Translations under genes and position numbers: made by a program
The notes under the pieces: model-generated
Database searches by the model: none
Told to the model about the DNA's origin: nothing
What the model saw: the letters and a program-made list of their open reading frames with translations, nothing else
From: Flexilinea flocculi
GTDB lineage: Bacteria; Chloroflexota; Anaerolineae; Anaerolineales; Anaerolineaceae
Length of the DNA stretch: 64,000 bases
Assembly (NCBI RefSeq): GCF_001192795.1
Contig: NZ_DF968180.1
Location: 186,001-250,000 of the forward strand
Direction: 5' to 3'
Shown here: positions 52,910-61,430 of the stretch, in pieces
Layout of the letters: the number at the start of each line of letters is the position of its first letter
Position numbering within the stretch: the first letter of the stretch is position 1

Positions 52910-55020
52910 TTCTTAAAAGCCTCCAAAACTTTCATGGTGTCTTCCTGTGAGAAAGGCGTATGATGCAAATTCACACCCAGAGCATTTTCCATCGCCTCAA
53001 CATATGCTGGTGCTCCGCCAACTGCCGGTAATTCTCCTGCTCCTTTGCCGCCAAATGGTCCGTTATCGTACGTGTTTTCTACAACTTCGGTTTCCAGATG
53101 AGGAACATCCATGGAAGTCGGGATGATGTAATCGCTGAAACTATTGTTGCGGATCACGCCTTTGTCATTCACATCCAGTAACTCCATCGATCCGTATCCG
53201 ATTGCCTGCAGAAATCCGCCCTGCATCTGACCTTTAATGATTGCCATGTCAATCGGAGTGCCTACGTCATAGACACCCCAGGCTCCAACAATCTCAGTTG
53301 TTGCAGTCAGTGTGTCTACTTTGACCTCGACGGCATTAGCGCTCCATGAATAATCCGGATAAGGATCGCCCTGAAACTTACTTAAATCCCAGGGTATCAT
53401 AAAATCCGGATGGACGTATTTTTCAACGAATTCCTGATATTCCCCCGGTTTCCAGTCCCGTTTCAATTTTTCAGCAGCTCGTTGTAGCAATTTACCGACG
53501 ACCATCAATGAACGGCTGGCAGCAGTCGGGCCTGAATTTGGAACGCGGTCGGTATCCGGGTTCTGGACAATGATCCGTTCCAGTGGAATCTCCAGCGTAT
53601 CCGATGCAATTTTCGCAAAAGCGGTCTTTAAGCCCTGTCCCATATCGGTTCCAGCTGTCAGTAATTCGACGGTATCATCTGTGTTTTTTACAATCTTGAC
53701 GACACCTTTAATCAGATCCCGCTCTCCACTGCCGGTAAATCCACAGCCATGATAAACGAGCGAGAGACCGATACCAGAGCGGTATCGGCCGGTCTGATTT
53801 CGAAATGCTTCCCGTTTTTTGCGAAAATCTGACATTTGATCCAATTTTTCAATCATTTCAGGAAATGGTATATGAAAATGATATTTTCCGCTGGTAGCCG
53901 AGTCGTCTCCCTGTTTGACTACCATGCTTTCTTTCAGGCTTAAGGAGTCCATGCCGATTTCTTTGGCAAGATGATCCATAAACATTTCTATCGCAAAAAA
54001 AGTTTGAGGTCCGCCAAATCCGCGGAAAGCGCCGTTCGGAACCGTGTTTGTCTTCACTCCTTTTCCTCTGACGCGCAAATTTTTAAAATTGTAGACACCA
54101 GTCGCACAAATCAAACCGCGCTGCAATACTACCGGAGAGAGTGTTGTGTAAGCGCCGCAGTTATATACAATATCGGCGTCAATTCCCGTTATTTTGCCAT
54201 TCTTGATTGCCGCACGATAGTGCATTTTTGCAGGATGACGTTTCGGAGAACAAATGATATCCTCACTGCGATCAAAAACTACCTTGACCGGTTTTCCCGT
54301 TTTATAGGCTGCAACAGCGACTTGACATCCCAAAATGGATGGATAATCTTCCTTGCCACCAAATGCCCCGCCCATTTCTTCCTGGATGACTTGTACTTTG
54401 TCGGACTCAAGTCCCATGGCTCTCTTAACTGCAGTATGCACATAATAAGGACATTGCATAGAACCGCGCACAATGCTCTTCCCATTCTCATAAAAACCGA
54501 TCATACCCTGCACTTCCATATAGGTATGTTCCTGATAACCGGTTTGAAAGTCCTCTTCGATAATTTTGTCCGCTTCCCGAAAAGCTGTCTCCCAGTCTCC
54601 TTTGGTATAACCATATTGGTAAAAGATGGTTTCCGATTTCATCATATCCAGGACAGGTTCTTTTTCGTCATAGACCACTTTAATCAGTTTCATTAACCGA
54701 TTTACAACTTTCAAGTCTTTGCCGGCAACCATCAGAATCGGTTCACCCACATAATTAACCGTGCCATCTGAAAAAACCGGTGTGTCATCATCGACAATAT
54801 GCACACTATTGATTCCGGGAATGTCATTCTTATCGATTACAAAATAACCTTCAGGAAGATCAGGAATCAGGATTTCTTTAATGTCGGCACACGCAACAGT
54901 GGATCGGACGATTTTTCCATGCAGCATTCCTTCAAATGAAAGGTCATCCACATATTTTGCGCTTCCGCTGATTTTCGGAAAATGATCCCTTTTGGGGATG
55001 GACTTACTGATTGATTCCAT
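52906..55020 (-). CDS. xdhA: xanthine dehydrogenase-family molybdopterin-binding subunit
   Basis: A 704-residue large subunit of the xanthine oxidase family. Visible landmarks: PKISGSAKYVDDL at the N-terminus, EEMGGAFGGKEDYPS, GAFRGFGGPQ, GTDMGQGLKTA, and the catalytic glutamate in GGKGAGELPAVGGAPAY. Substrate (xanthine, nicotinate, aldehydes) cannot be told from this; the three-subunit arrangement with a separate FAD subunit is typical of bacterial XDH. AGGAG precedes the ATG at 55020. It heads an overlapping three-gene operon. Confidence 0.93.
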   Translation of the reverse strand: MESISKSIPKRDHFPKISGSAKYVDDLSFEGMLHGKIVRSTVACADIKEILIPDLPEGYFVIDKNDIPGINSVHIVDDDTPVFSDGTVNYVGEPILMVAGKDLKVVNRLMKLIKVVYDEKEPVLDMMKSETIFYQYGYTKGDWETAFREADKIIEEDFQTGYQEHTYMEVQGMIGFYENGKSIVRGSMQCPYYVHTAVKRAMGLESDKVQVIQEEMGGAFGGKEDYPSILGCQVAVAAYKTGKPVKVVFDRSEDIICSPKRHPAKMHYRAAIKNGKITGIDADIVYNCGAYTTLSPVVLQRGLICATGVYNFKNLRVRGKGVKTNTVPNGAFRGFGGPQTFFAIEMFMDHLAKEIGMDSLSLKESMVVKQGDDSATSGKYHFHIPFPEMIEKLDQMSDFRKKREAFRNQTGRYRSGIGLSLVYHGCGFTGSGERDLIKGVVKIVKNTDDTVELLTAGTDMGQGLKTAFAKIASDTLEIPLERIIVQNPDTDRVPNSGPTAASRSLMVVGKLLQRAAEKLKRDWKPGEYQEFVEKYVHPDFMIPWDLSKFQGDPYPDYSWSANAVEVKVDTLTATTEIVGAWGVYDVGTPIDMAIIKGQMQGGFLQAIGYGSMELLDVNDKGVIRNNSFSDYIIPTSMDVPHLETEVVENTYDNGPFGGKGAGELPAVGGAPAYVEAMENALGVNLHHTPFSQEDTMKVLEAFKK

Positions 55021-55099
55021 AGATGTGCTCCTGTTTTTTCGAAGATCGATCTGAAATTATTGTCTTTTTCAGTTTTCGTTTTTCTGCTTCGGTTGCTAA

Positions 55100-55129
55100 A
55101 GTATACTTTTTTTTCTGATTCTTTTGCAA
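55100..55129 (-). promoter_or_regulatory. candidate promoter of the xdhA operon
   Basis: On the minus strand TTGCAA (55124-55129) and TATACT (55100-55105) are separated by 18 bases, about 80 bases before the xdhA start. Confidence 0.5.
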
Positions 55130-55143
55130 ACAAATAGATTGAT

Positions 55144-55219
55144 TCCAGTTATGCAAAATATGAAAAGAATTCATTATTGTTCTTGATTGATTCGAAAAGT
55201 CAATCCAAATTTCGAACTG
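55144..55219 (-). repeat. hairpin element copy E22 (subfamily B), reverse orientation, hairpin deleted
   Basis: Read on the minus strand: ACAGTTCGAAATTTGGATTG, TTTTCGAATCAATCAAG, then AATGAATTCTTTTCATATTT. It is the only copy I read in the reverse direction and retains no palindrome. Confidence 0.8.
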
Positions 55220-55365
55220 TAAATGAGATCCTGTCAAAGTGCTGAATTCCATCACCAGATTTCAAGGAGGCGTGATCTCCAGTGGTCGATTTTCTGCCCT
55301 TTTCTCGGTAAGAACAGCAATGAACCATCATAATAATCTTTGGTTCGATTATTCTACATTCAAAT

Positions 55366-55420
55366 ATATTTGTCAAACTTGTCTGACATGGAATATTTCC
55401 TTTAATTGTCTGACAAATAT
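55366..55420. promoter_or_regulatory. candidate GntR/FadR-type operators in the divergent molybdenum hydroxylase promoter region
   Basis: TTGTCTGACAA at 55406-55416 is a perfect 11-bp palindrome. TTGTCTGACAT at 55379-55389 differs by one base and lies 27 bp away. An outer inverted pair ATATTTGTCA (55366-55375)/TGACAAATAT (55411-55420) frames them. The palindrome fits TNGTNNNACNA, the operator pattern established for FadR-type GntR regulators. The sites lie just upstream of a TATAAT, so a bound protein could block it. No GntR gene lies in the window. Confidence 0.6.
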
Positions 55421-55430
55421 CATCAATTTT

Positions 55431-55436
55431 TATAAT
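55431..55436 (+). promoter_or_regulatory. -10 box of the selenium-dependent-type hydroxylase gene
   Basis: TATAAT follows the operator TTGTCTGACAA; the TTGTCT part of the operator could serve as a weak -35 with 19-bp spacing. The resulting leader would be about 245 nt. Confidence 0.45.
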
Positions 55437-55688
55437 ACAATGGAGAAAACACACTGAGATGAAGCTGATTCTCGACAGAATTTCGGTAAAAATGTGCTTT
55501 ATTCACATCAATCTGTTGCGTTGACAGCTCGAAAACTTTTCAATATGATTGATCTATAACAGCAAATCTTCTTACTTAATAGAAAGACAGGACTTTTCGG
55601 AATTATCGGTTCTGCGAGGATGCCAAAACAGGAATGGTATCGAAAAAGGAAAGATTATCCAAATTTGTTGTTTTCGGAGCGTGCAAAC

Positions 55689-58247
55689 ATGATTACTTTT
55701 TATGTTAATGGGAAAAAAATAGAAACAAATTCTCAGAAAAAATTGCTTCCGTTTCTGCGCGATGATCTGAGACTGACTTCGGTGAAAGATGGCTGCAGCG
55801 AGGGCGCATGTGGAGCTTGTACCGTATTGGTGGACGGCAAGAAAACGAAATCATGCCTGATTAAGCTTTCCTCTTTGGATGGAAAATCAGTGATCACGGT
55901 CGATGGGCTTTCGGAAAGGGAAAAAGAAGTCTATACACACTGTTTCGCAGAAGCGGGGGCTGTTCAATGCGGTTATTGCACGCCTGGAATGATTATCGCT
56001 GCAAAGAGTTTGCTGGATACAAATCTTGAGCCATCCCGTGAAGAGATTAAGGCTGCACTAAAAGGGAACATTTGCCGCTGTACCGGATATGTGAAAATTG
56101 AGGAAGCCATTCGAAACGCTGCAAAATTTTTCCGCGAAGATTTGCCGATTCCTCAAAAAGAAATCGATGGATCTTTGAGCCATCGATTTAAAAGAGTTGA
56201 TGCAGCTGAGAAGATCCTGGGAACAGGCGAATTTGTGGATGATATCATCCTGCCGGATATGATCTATGCAAAAGCCTTGCGTACCAGATATCCTCGAGCT
56301 GTGATACGTTCCATTGACATTTCCAAGGCGCAAGCGCATCCGGATTGTGTCAAAATTTTGACTGCAGCGGATGTTCCAAACAATATTTGCGGACACGTCA
56401 AACAAGACTGGGATGTGATGATACCGGTAGGAAAAACAACCCGATATATCGGCGATGCACTCGCACTTGTCGCTGCAAACCATCAGGAAAGTCTGGATGA
56501 GATCATTCAACTGATCGAAGTTGAATATACAGAACTGATACCGATTACCGACCCCAAAGAAGCGATGAAACCGGACGCTCCAAGGATCCATGAAGAAGGA
56601 AATATTTTAAGTCAGGAACATTTGAAAAGAGGTGATTCAGAGAAAGCCATCGCCGAATCCGATTATGTCGTGACGCAAACCTATTCCACACCTTTCGGCG
56701 AACATGCATTTATGGAACCGGAATGTGCCATAGCAGCGCCAGAAGGGGATGATGGATTGCTGGTTTTTACCGCTTCACAATCTGTATATGATGAACAACA
56801 TGAGATTTCCCGTATGTTGAAAATTCCGGCTGAAAAAGTTCATTGCGTTTCAAAACTGGTTGGCGGAGGATTTGGCGGGAAAGAGGATATGTCTGTTCAA
56901 CATCACGCAGCGCTGATGGCCTGGTTCACCAAGAAACCGGTAAAAGTGAAATTTTCACGACAGGAAAGTATTAACTATCATGTCAAACGGCATGCAATGG
57001 AGCTGGAATTCACTACTGCCTGTGATAAAAACGGCAATTTGACTGCATTAAAAGCGGTGATAATCGCCGATACCGGAGCTTATGCATCATTGGGAGGACC
57101 GGTTCTGCAGCGGGCATGCACTCATGCCGGCGGCCCTTATCATTATCAGAATGTGGATATAACCGGAATTGCAGTCTATACCAATAATGTAGTCGCCGGC
57201 GCTTTCCGGGGTTTTGGTGTTACGCAGAGCTGTTTTGCAATCGAAAACAATCTGAATCTCCTGGCAGAAAAAGTTGGCATTTCACCCTGGGAAATGCGCA
57301 TGCGAAATGCGATCCGTCCTGGAGAGGTATTGCCTAATGGACAAATTGCTGACGCAAATACGGCACTTGTTGAAAGCATACTTGCTGTTAAAGAAGAATT
57401 CGAATCGCATCCGTATGCCGGTATTGCCTGCGGTTTTAAGAACAGCGGTTTAGGTGTCGGTGTAGAGGATGCGGGACGTTGCATCCTATCCGTTGAAAAC
57501 GGAAAAATTCATATCCGTACTTCTGCGGCTTGTATGGGGCAGGGTGTCGGTACGATGTGCACTCAGATCGTTTATCAAGTTACAAAAATTAATCCGGAGT
57601 TAATGGTTCATGAGCGAGCTGATACCAGCCGAACACCTGATGCCGGGACCAGTACGGCTTCCCGCCAGACGCTTCTGACTGGCGAGGCAGTAAAACGTGC
57701 AGCGCTGTTGCTGCAAAATGAGCTGGAAACCGGTAAGACCTTGCAGGATTTAGAGGGACAAGAATTCTTTGGCGAATTTGTTCCGGTTACTGATCCGATG
57801 GGATCTTCCAAACAGAATCCGGTAAGCCATGTCGCGTACAGTTACGGAACCGTTGTGGTAATTTTGGATGAACAGGGAAAAGTTCAAAAAGTGACAACAG
57901 CCTATGATGCCGGTACTCCAGTCAACCTGCAGGCGATTGAAGGTCAGATTGAGGGTGGAACTGTTATGGGTTTAGGACTGGCGCTGACCGAAGATTTTCC
58001 AATGAAGGATGGTTGGCCGCAAGTCAGATATGGCACCTTAGGTTTACTGCGCTCGACAGAAGTCCCAGAGATTGAGGTAAAGCTGGTCAAAGCTGAAAAC
58101 CTTGAACCACTTTATACATTCGGGGCGAAAGGTATCGGTGAGTTGTGTCTGATACCGGTAGCGCCTGCCTGTGCGCATGCCTATTATCGCCTTGACGGAA
58201 AATTTCGGACATCACTCCCGTTGAAGGGGACATTTTACAAAAAGTGA
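55689..58247 (+). CDS. xdh: selenium-dependent-type xanthine dehydrogenase (Fe-S and molybdenum domains fused)
   Basis: An 852-residue fusion. The first ~160 residues hold two [2Fe-2S] clusters (CSEGACGACTVLVDG..C and CGYCTPGM...CRCTG). A molybdopterin subunit follows with GVGFGGKED-like LVGGGFGGKEDMSV, AGAFRGFG, CMGQGVGT and the catalytic glutamate in FGAKGIGELCLIP. There is no FAD domain. This arrangement and length match the selenium-dependent molybdenum hydroxylases of purine-fermenting clostridia (TIGR03311-type); the labile selenium is not visible in sequence. The ATG at 55689 has GGAG nine bases upstream; a frame from 55620 would add 23 untypical residues. Divergent from the xdhABC-type operon. 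Confidence 0.88.
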   Translation: MITFYVNGKKIETNSQKKLLPFLRDDLRLTSVKDGCSEGACGACTVLVDGKKTKSCLIKLSSLDGKSVITVDGLSEREKEVYTHCFAEAGAVQCGYCTPGMIIAAKSLLDTNLEPSREEIKAALKGNICRCTGYVKIEEAIRNAAKFFREDLPIPQKEIDGSLSHRFKRVDAAEKILGTGEFVDDIILPDMIYAKALRTRYPRAVIRSIDISKAQAHPDCVKILTAADVPNNICGHVKQDWDVMIPVGKTTRYIGDALALVAANHQESLDEIIQLIEVEYTELIPITDPKEAMKPDAPRIHEEGNILSQEHLKRGDSEKAIAESDYVVTQTYSTPFGEHAFMEPECAIAAPEGDDGLLVFTASQSVYDEQHEISRMLKIPAEKVHCVSKLVGGGFGGKEDMSVQHHAALMAWFTKKPVKVKFSRQESINYHVKRHAMELEFTTACDKNGNLTALKAVIIADTGAYASLGGPVLQRACTHAGGPYHYQNVDITGIAVYTNNVVAGAFRGFGVTQSCFAIENNLNLLAEKVGISPWEMRMRNAIRPGEVLPNGQIADANTALVESILAVKEEFESHPYAGIACGFKNSGLGVGVEDAGRCILSVENGKIHIRTSAACMGQGVGTMCTQIVYQVTKINPELMVHERADTSRTPDAGTSTASRQTLLTGEAVKRAALLLQNELETGKTLQDLEGQEFFGEFVPVTDPMGSSKQNPVSHVAYSYGTVVVILDEQGKVQKVTTAYDAGTPVNLQAIEGQIEGGTVMGLGLALTEDFPMKDGWPQVRYGTLGLLRSTEVPEIEVKLVKAENLEPLYTFGAKGIGELCLIPVAPACAHAYYRLDGKFRTSLPLKGTFYKK

Positions 58248-58260
58248 TCCCCCGATTCAG

Positions 58261-58348
58261 CGGCGATTCGACATAGTTATTCGAAATTTGGAAAAGTTTT
58301 TTGAGAAATAAGCGAATACTTGTTCAAAGAGCTGATCCAATTTTCGAA
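58261..58348. repeat. hairpin element copy E23, degenerate
   Basis: GGCGATTCGACATAGTTATT, CGAAATTTGGAAAAG and, at the right, GATCCAATTTTCGAATTACG resemble family ends; no hairpin is left and the orientation is unclear. Confidence 0.5.
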
Positions 58349-58415
58349 TTACGGTTGATTCATGGGCTATTTGGGGGATCTTGAAATCAATGTCGGATTT
58401 CTGAATTCCCTACCT

Positions 58416-59048
58416 TTAAATCAGATAGGAGCGTATTCGCGCGGCAACCATGTCCAACGCGATCGTATTTTTGCCGCCTCTCGGCACGATGACATCCGCA
58501 TAGCGTTTGGACGGTTCAACAAATGCATCATGCATCGGGCGAACTTCCTGCAGGTATTGGTTGTAGACCGATTCGATTGTTCTGCCGCGATTTTCAATAT
58601 CCCGTTTCAAGCGGCGCATAAAACGGATATCTGCATCCGTATCCACAAAAATCTTCACGTCCATAATTTCGCGCAGCTCTTTGATCGCAAAAATCAGAAT
58701 TCCCTCCACCAGTATTACCGGCTGTGGCATGATGTGGATCACTTCCGCTGTTCGGGTATGCGTCACAAAACTATATACTGGAATATCAACACTTTTCCCG
58801 GCTTTCAAATCGAGAATGTGTTTGACTAACAGATCAGTTTCCAGAGAATCCGGATGATCGAAATTTTGTTTAATGCGCTCTTCAAGCGGCAAATGACTTA
58901 GATCTTTGTAATAGGAATCATGCGACAGATAAACGATCCGGTCTGTTTTCAGCCTTGCCACAAGCTCTTGGGAGAAAGTTGTTTTTCCGGATCCAGTTCC
59001 TCCGGCAATTCCGATTGTAATAGGGACATGAGGAGTATTTTCAATCAT
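58416..59048 (-). CDS. udk: uridine kinase
   Basis: A 210-residue P-loop kinase: Walker A GGTGSGKTTF (from residue 16), LSHDSYYKDLSHLPLEER and NFDHPDSLETDLL (nucleoside-binding), PVYSFVTHTR, VILVEGILIF, and RFMRRLKRDIENRGRT (lid). It phosphorylates uridine/cytidine in pyrimidine salvage. The ATG at 59048 comes six bases after a consensus TATAAT on the same strand, leaving no proper ribosome-binding site, so the mRNA may be leaderless. Confidence 0.95.
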   Translation of the reverse strand: MIENTPHVPITIGIAGGTGSGKTTFSQELVARLKTDRIVYLSHDSYYKDLSHLPLEERIKQNFDHPDSLETDLLVKHILDLKAGKSVDIPVYSFVTHTRTAEVIHIMPQPVILVEGILIFAIKELREIMDVKIFVDTDADIRFMRRLKRDIENRGRTIESVYNQYLQEVRPMHDAFVEPSKRYADVIVPRGGKNTIALDMVAARIRSYLI

Positions 59049-59054
59049 GCCCTA

Positions 59055-59060
59055 ATTATA
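59055..59060 (-). promoter_or_regulatory. -10 box directly before udk
   Basis: TATAAT lies six bases before the udk ATG on the minus strand; TTGCAT at 59080-59085 is a possible -35 with 19-bp spacing. Confidence 0.5.
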
Positions 59061-59097
59061 CATGTCTATGACGACCAAAATGCAACAATTTGAAATA

Positions 59098-59219
59098 CAG
59101 CAATTCGAAATTTGAATTAAATTTTTGAATCAGTCAAGAAAGTTTGTTGTCTTATGGTTTTGCGCGAAGCGCAAAACCATAAGAACTACAAAGAATTCTT
59201 TTCATATATCGAATTACTG
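59098..59219 (+). repeat. hairpin element copy E24 (subfamily B)
   Basis: Left CAGCAATTCGAAATTTGAAT then TTTTTGAATCAGTCAAG. Arms 59151-59165 (CTTATGGTTTTGCGC) and 59169-59183 are exactly complementary around GAA, extended by TTTGT/ACAAA outside. Right AAGAATTCTTTTCATATATC then GAATTACTG. Confidence 0.9.
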
Positions 59220-59292
59220 ATCGTGATCAGAAACCGGTATCATCAAGTACAATTCAAAAGAAGTCATTCATTTTTATTTGGATTCAGGAAAA

Positions 59293-59394
59293 ATGCGTTA
59301 TATCGCGAAATTTTTACATAGCGGATATCAATTACAGGATTCACATCCTGCCATTGAGAAATATACACGACCTGAGTGGATGTCTTTAAATTAA
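59293..59394 (+). CDS. possible 33-residue peptide upstream of fbp
   Basis: A short frame MRYIAKFLHSGYQLQDSH...WMSLN starts three bases after AGGAAA and ends 33 bases before fbp. Its residue composition is not the K/I/N/F mix expected of random AT-rich DNA. It could be a small protein, a leader peptide or a fragment of a lost gene. I do not recognise it. Confidence 0.3.
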   Translation: MRYIAKFLHSGYQLQDSHPAIEKYTRPEWMSLN

Positions 59395-59427
59395 ATAATT
59401 CATGGAATAAAGGAAATCGTCCGAGAA

Positions 59428-61398
59428 ATGGAAGTAAAAGACCAATTTGATATTAAATATCTTTCCCTGCTTTCAGAAAACTATCCTACGATTCATGATG
59501 CGTCTACAGAAATTATCAATCTGCAGGCAATTATGCAGCTTCCAAAAGGAACGGAACATTTTCTCAGTGATATACATGGTGAACATGAAGCATTTACACA
59601 TATTATCAATAACGCGTCTGGAGAAATCCGACAGAAAGTTGATAAACTGTTCAGTAACATACTGACATCCAGCGAGCGAGCACAATTCTCAACGCTGATT
59701 TATTATCCGGAAGAAAAACTTAAGGAGATAAAAGAATCGGATCTGCCGGATATGGATGAATGGTACAAAATTACACTCCATCGACTCATCGATCTGTGCC
59801 ATCTGATTTCCTCCAAATATTCGCGATCAAGAGTCAGAAAATCACTACCGGCTGATTTTGATTTTGTAATTGATGAGCTGATCAACGCAGAAAAAACTGC
59901 TCGCGAAGAGTATTACGAAAGCATCATTGACACAATCGTTGATATCGGTAATGCGGATGAATTTATCGTTGCTCTGGCATCAGTCGCAAAACGGCTTATT
60001 GTGGACAGGCTGCATATTGTGGGCGATTTATTCGACAGGGGCTCCCGCCCGGATATCATCATCGATATGCTGTCACAGCATCACGCTGTCGATATCCAAT
60101 GGGGAAACCATGATGTTTTGTGGATGGGTGCAGCTTCCGGTTCCATGGCTTGCATCGCTGTTGTTTTAAATAACTCCATCAAATACGGGAATCTCGATTG
60201 TCTTGAAACTGCATATGGAATCAATCTCAGGCCGTTAGCGTTATTTGCTCAGGAAAACTATAAGTACTCCAAACGGTTCAGTCTGAAGCAACCAACAGGA
60301 AGTATGAAATCGCAGGATACAGCCCTATTGTCAAAAATGTATCAGGCTGTCAGCATGATTCAATTCAAACTGGAAGGACAAATCATCCGAAGGCACCCGG
60401 AATATCACATGGCTGACCGGTTGTTATTAAACAAAATTGATTATACAAAAGGGACCATCCAGATCGGTGATAAGGATTATCCATTGGATATCCGCGATTT
60501 TCCTGCGATGAATCCCGAGGATCCTTATTTGCTGACGCCACAGGAACAACAAGTAATGGAGCAGCTTGTACTGTCCTTCAGGAGCAGTTACAAACTGCAG
60601 CGGCAGATTCGATTTTTATATGCAGCCGGATCGATCTATCTTCTGGTCAACAACAACCTGCTTTTTCATGGCTGCATTCCAATGGATGAGGACGGCACTT
60701 TTCAGCCATTTATTTCACAAGGAAAATCTTATGCCGGTAAAGCATTTTTCGATTATGCTGATAAAATGGCACGTCTGGGATATTACGCGCAGGAAGACAC
60801 CCAGGAAAAAATGGACGGTGAAGATTTTTTGTGGTTCTTATGGTGCGGTAGAAACTCTCCTCTGTTTGGGAGAGACCGCATTACAACTTTTGAAAGACTT
60901 TTTATTGATGACACAACAGCCTGGATTGAAAAAGATAATCCATATTACAGTCAAATCGAAAATCCTGAAATCTGCAGAAAATTATTCGATGAATTCAATC
61001 TGAACTGGGAAACCGGCCATATCATCAACGGGCATGTTCCCGTAAATGTTAAAGGCGGGGAATCCCCTATTAAAGGCGGAGGGAAAATTATCGTCATTGA
61101 CGGTGGTTTTTGCAGAGCTTATCAGGCAAAAACGGGTATTGCAGGATATACCTTGATTTATGATTCCCATGGAATGCGGATTGCTTCCCATGAACCGTTT
61201 TCAGGAACAATGAATGCCATTAAAAAGAACAGCGATATCCTTTCACAGGAAATGGTTTTTGAAACTCCTGCAGAGCGATTAACAGTGGCTGACACCGATT
61301 CCGGTTTTGAAATAAAAGCACGTACAGAAGAACTAAAAGTACTGCTGCAGGCATATCGGCTGGGGATCATTAAAGAACGGAATACGGAATCAGACTGA
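59428..61398 (+). CDS. fbp: fructose-1,6-bisphosphatase class III
   Basis: A 656-residue phosphoesterase of the class III (Bacillus Fbp) family. Metal-binding blocks of the metallophosphoesterase fold are FLSDIHGEHEAF, VGDLFDRGSRPD and IQWGNHDVLWMGA; GHVPVNVKGGESPIKGGGKIIVIDGGFCRAYQ follows near the C-terminus. It hydrolyses fructose-1,6-bisphosphate in gluconeogenesis. Length and N-terminus (YPTIHDASTEIINLQAIMQLPKGTEHFLSD) are standard. It is followed 32 bases later by the DUF6311 gene. Confidence 0.95.
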   Translation: MEVKDQFDIKYLSLLSENYPTIHDASTEIINLQAIMQLPKGTEHFLSDIHGEHEAFTHIINNASGEIRQKVDKLFSNILTSSERAQFSTLIYYPEEKLKEIKESDLPDMDEWYKITLHRLIDLCHLISSKYSRSRVRKSLPADFDFVIDELINAEKTAREEYYESIIDTIVDIGNADEFIVALASVAKRLIVDRLHIVGDLFDRGSRPDIIIDMLSQHHAVDIQWGNHDVLWMGAASGSMACIAVVLNNSIKYGNLDCLETAYGINLRPLALFAQENYKYSKRFSLKQPTGSMKSQDTALLSKMYQAVSMIQFKLEGQIIRRHPEYHMADRLLLNKIDYTKGTIQIGDKDYPLDIRDFPAMNPEDPYLLTPQEQQVMEQLVLSFRSSYKLQRQIRFLYAAGSIYLLVNNNLLFHGCIPMDEDGTFQPFISQGKSYAGKAFFDYADKMARLGYYAQEDTQEKMDGEDFLWFLWCGRNSPLFGRDRITTFERLFIDDTTAWIEKDNPYYSQIENPEICRKLFDEFNLNWETGHIINGHVPVNVKGGESPIKGGGKIIVIDGGFCRAYQAKTGIAGYTLIYDSHGMRIASHEPFSGTMNAIKKNSDILSQEMVFETPAERLTVADTDSGFEIKARTEELKVLLQAYRLGIIKERNTESD

Positions 61399-61430
61399 TT
61401 TTCTAAAGGATTGACTGCTGATAGAACCCT

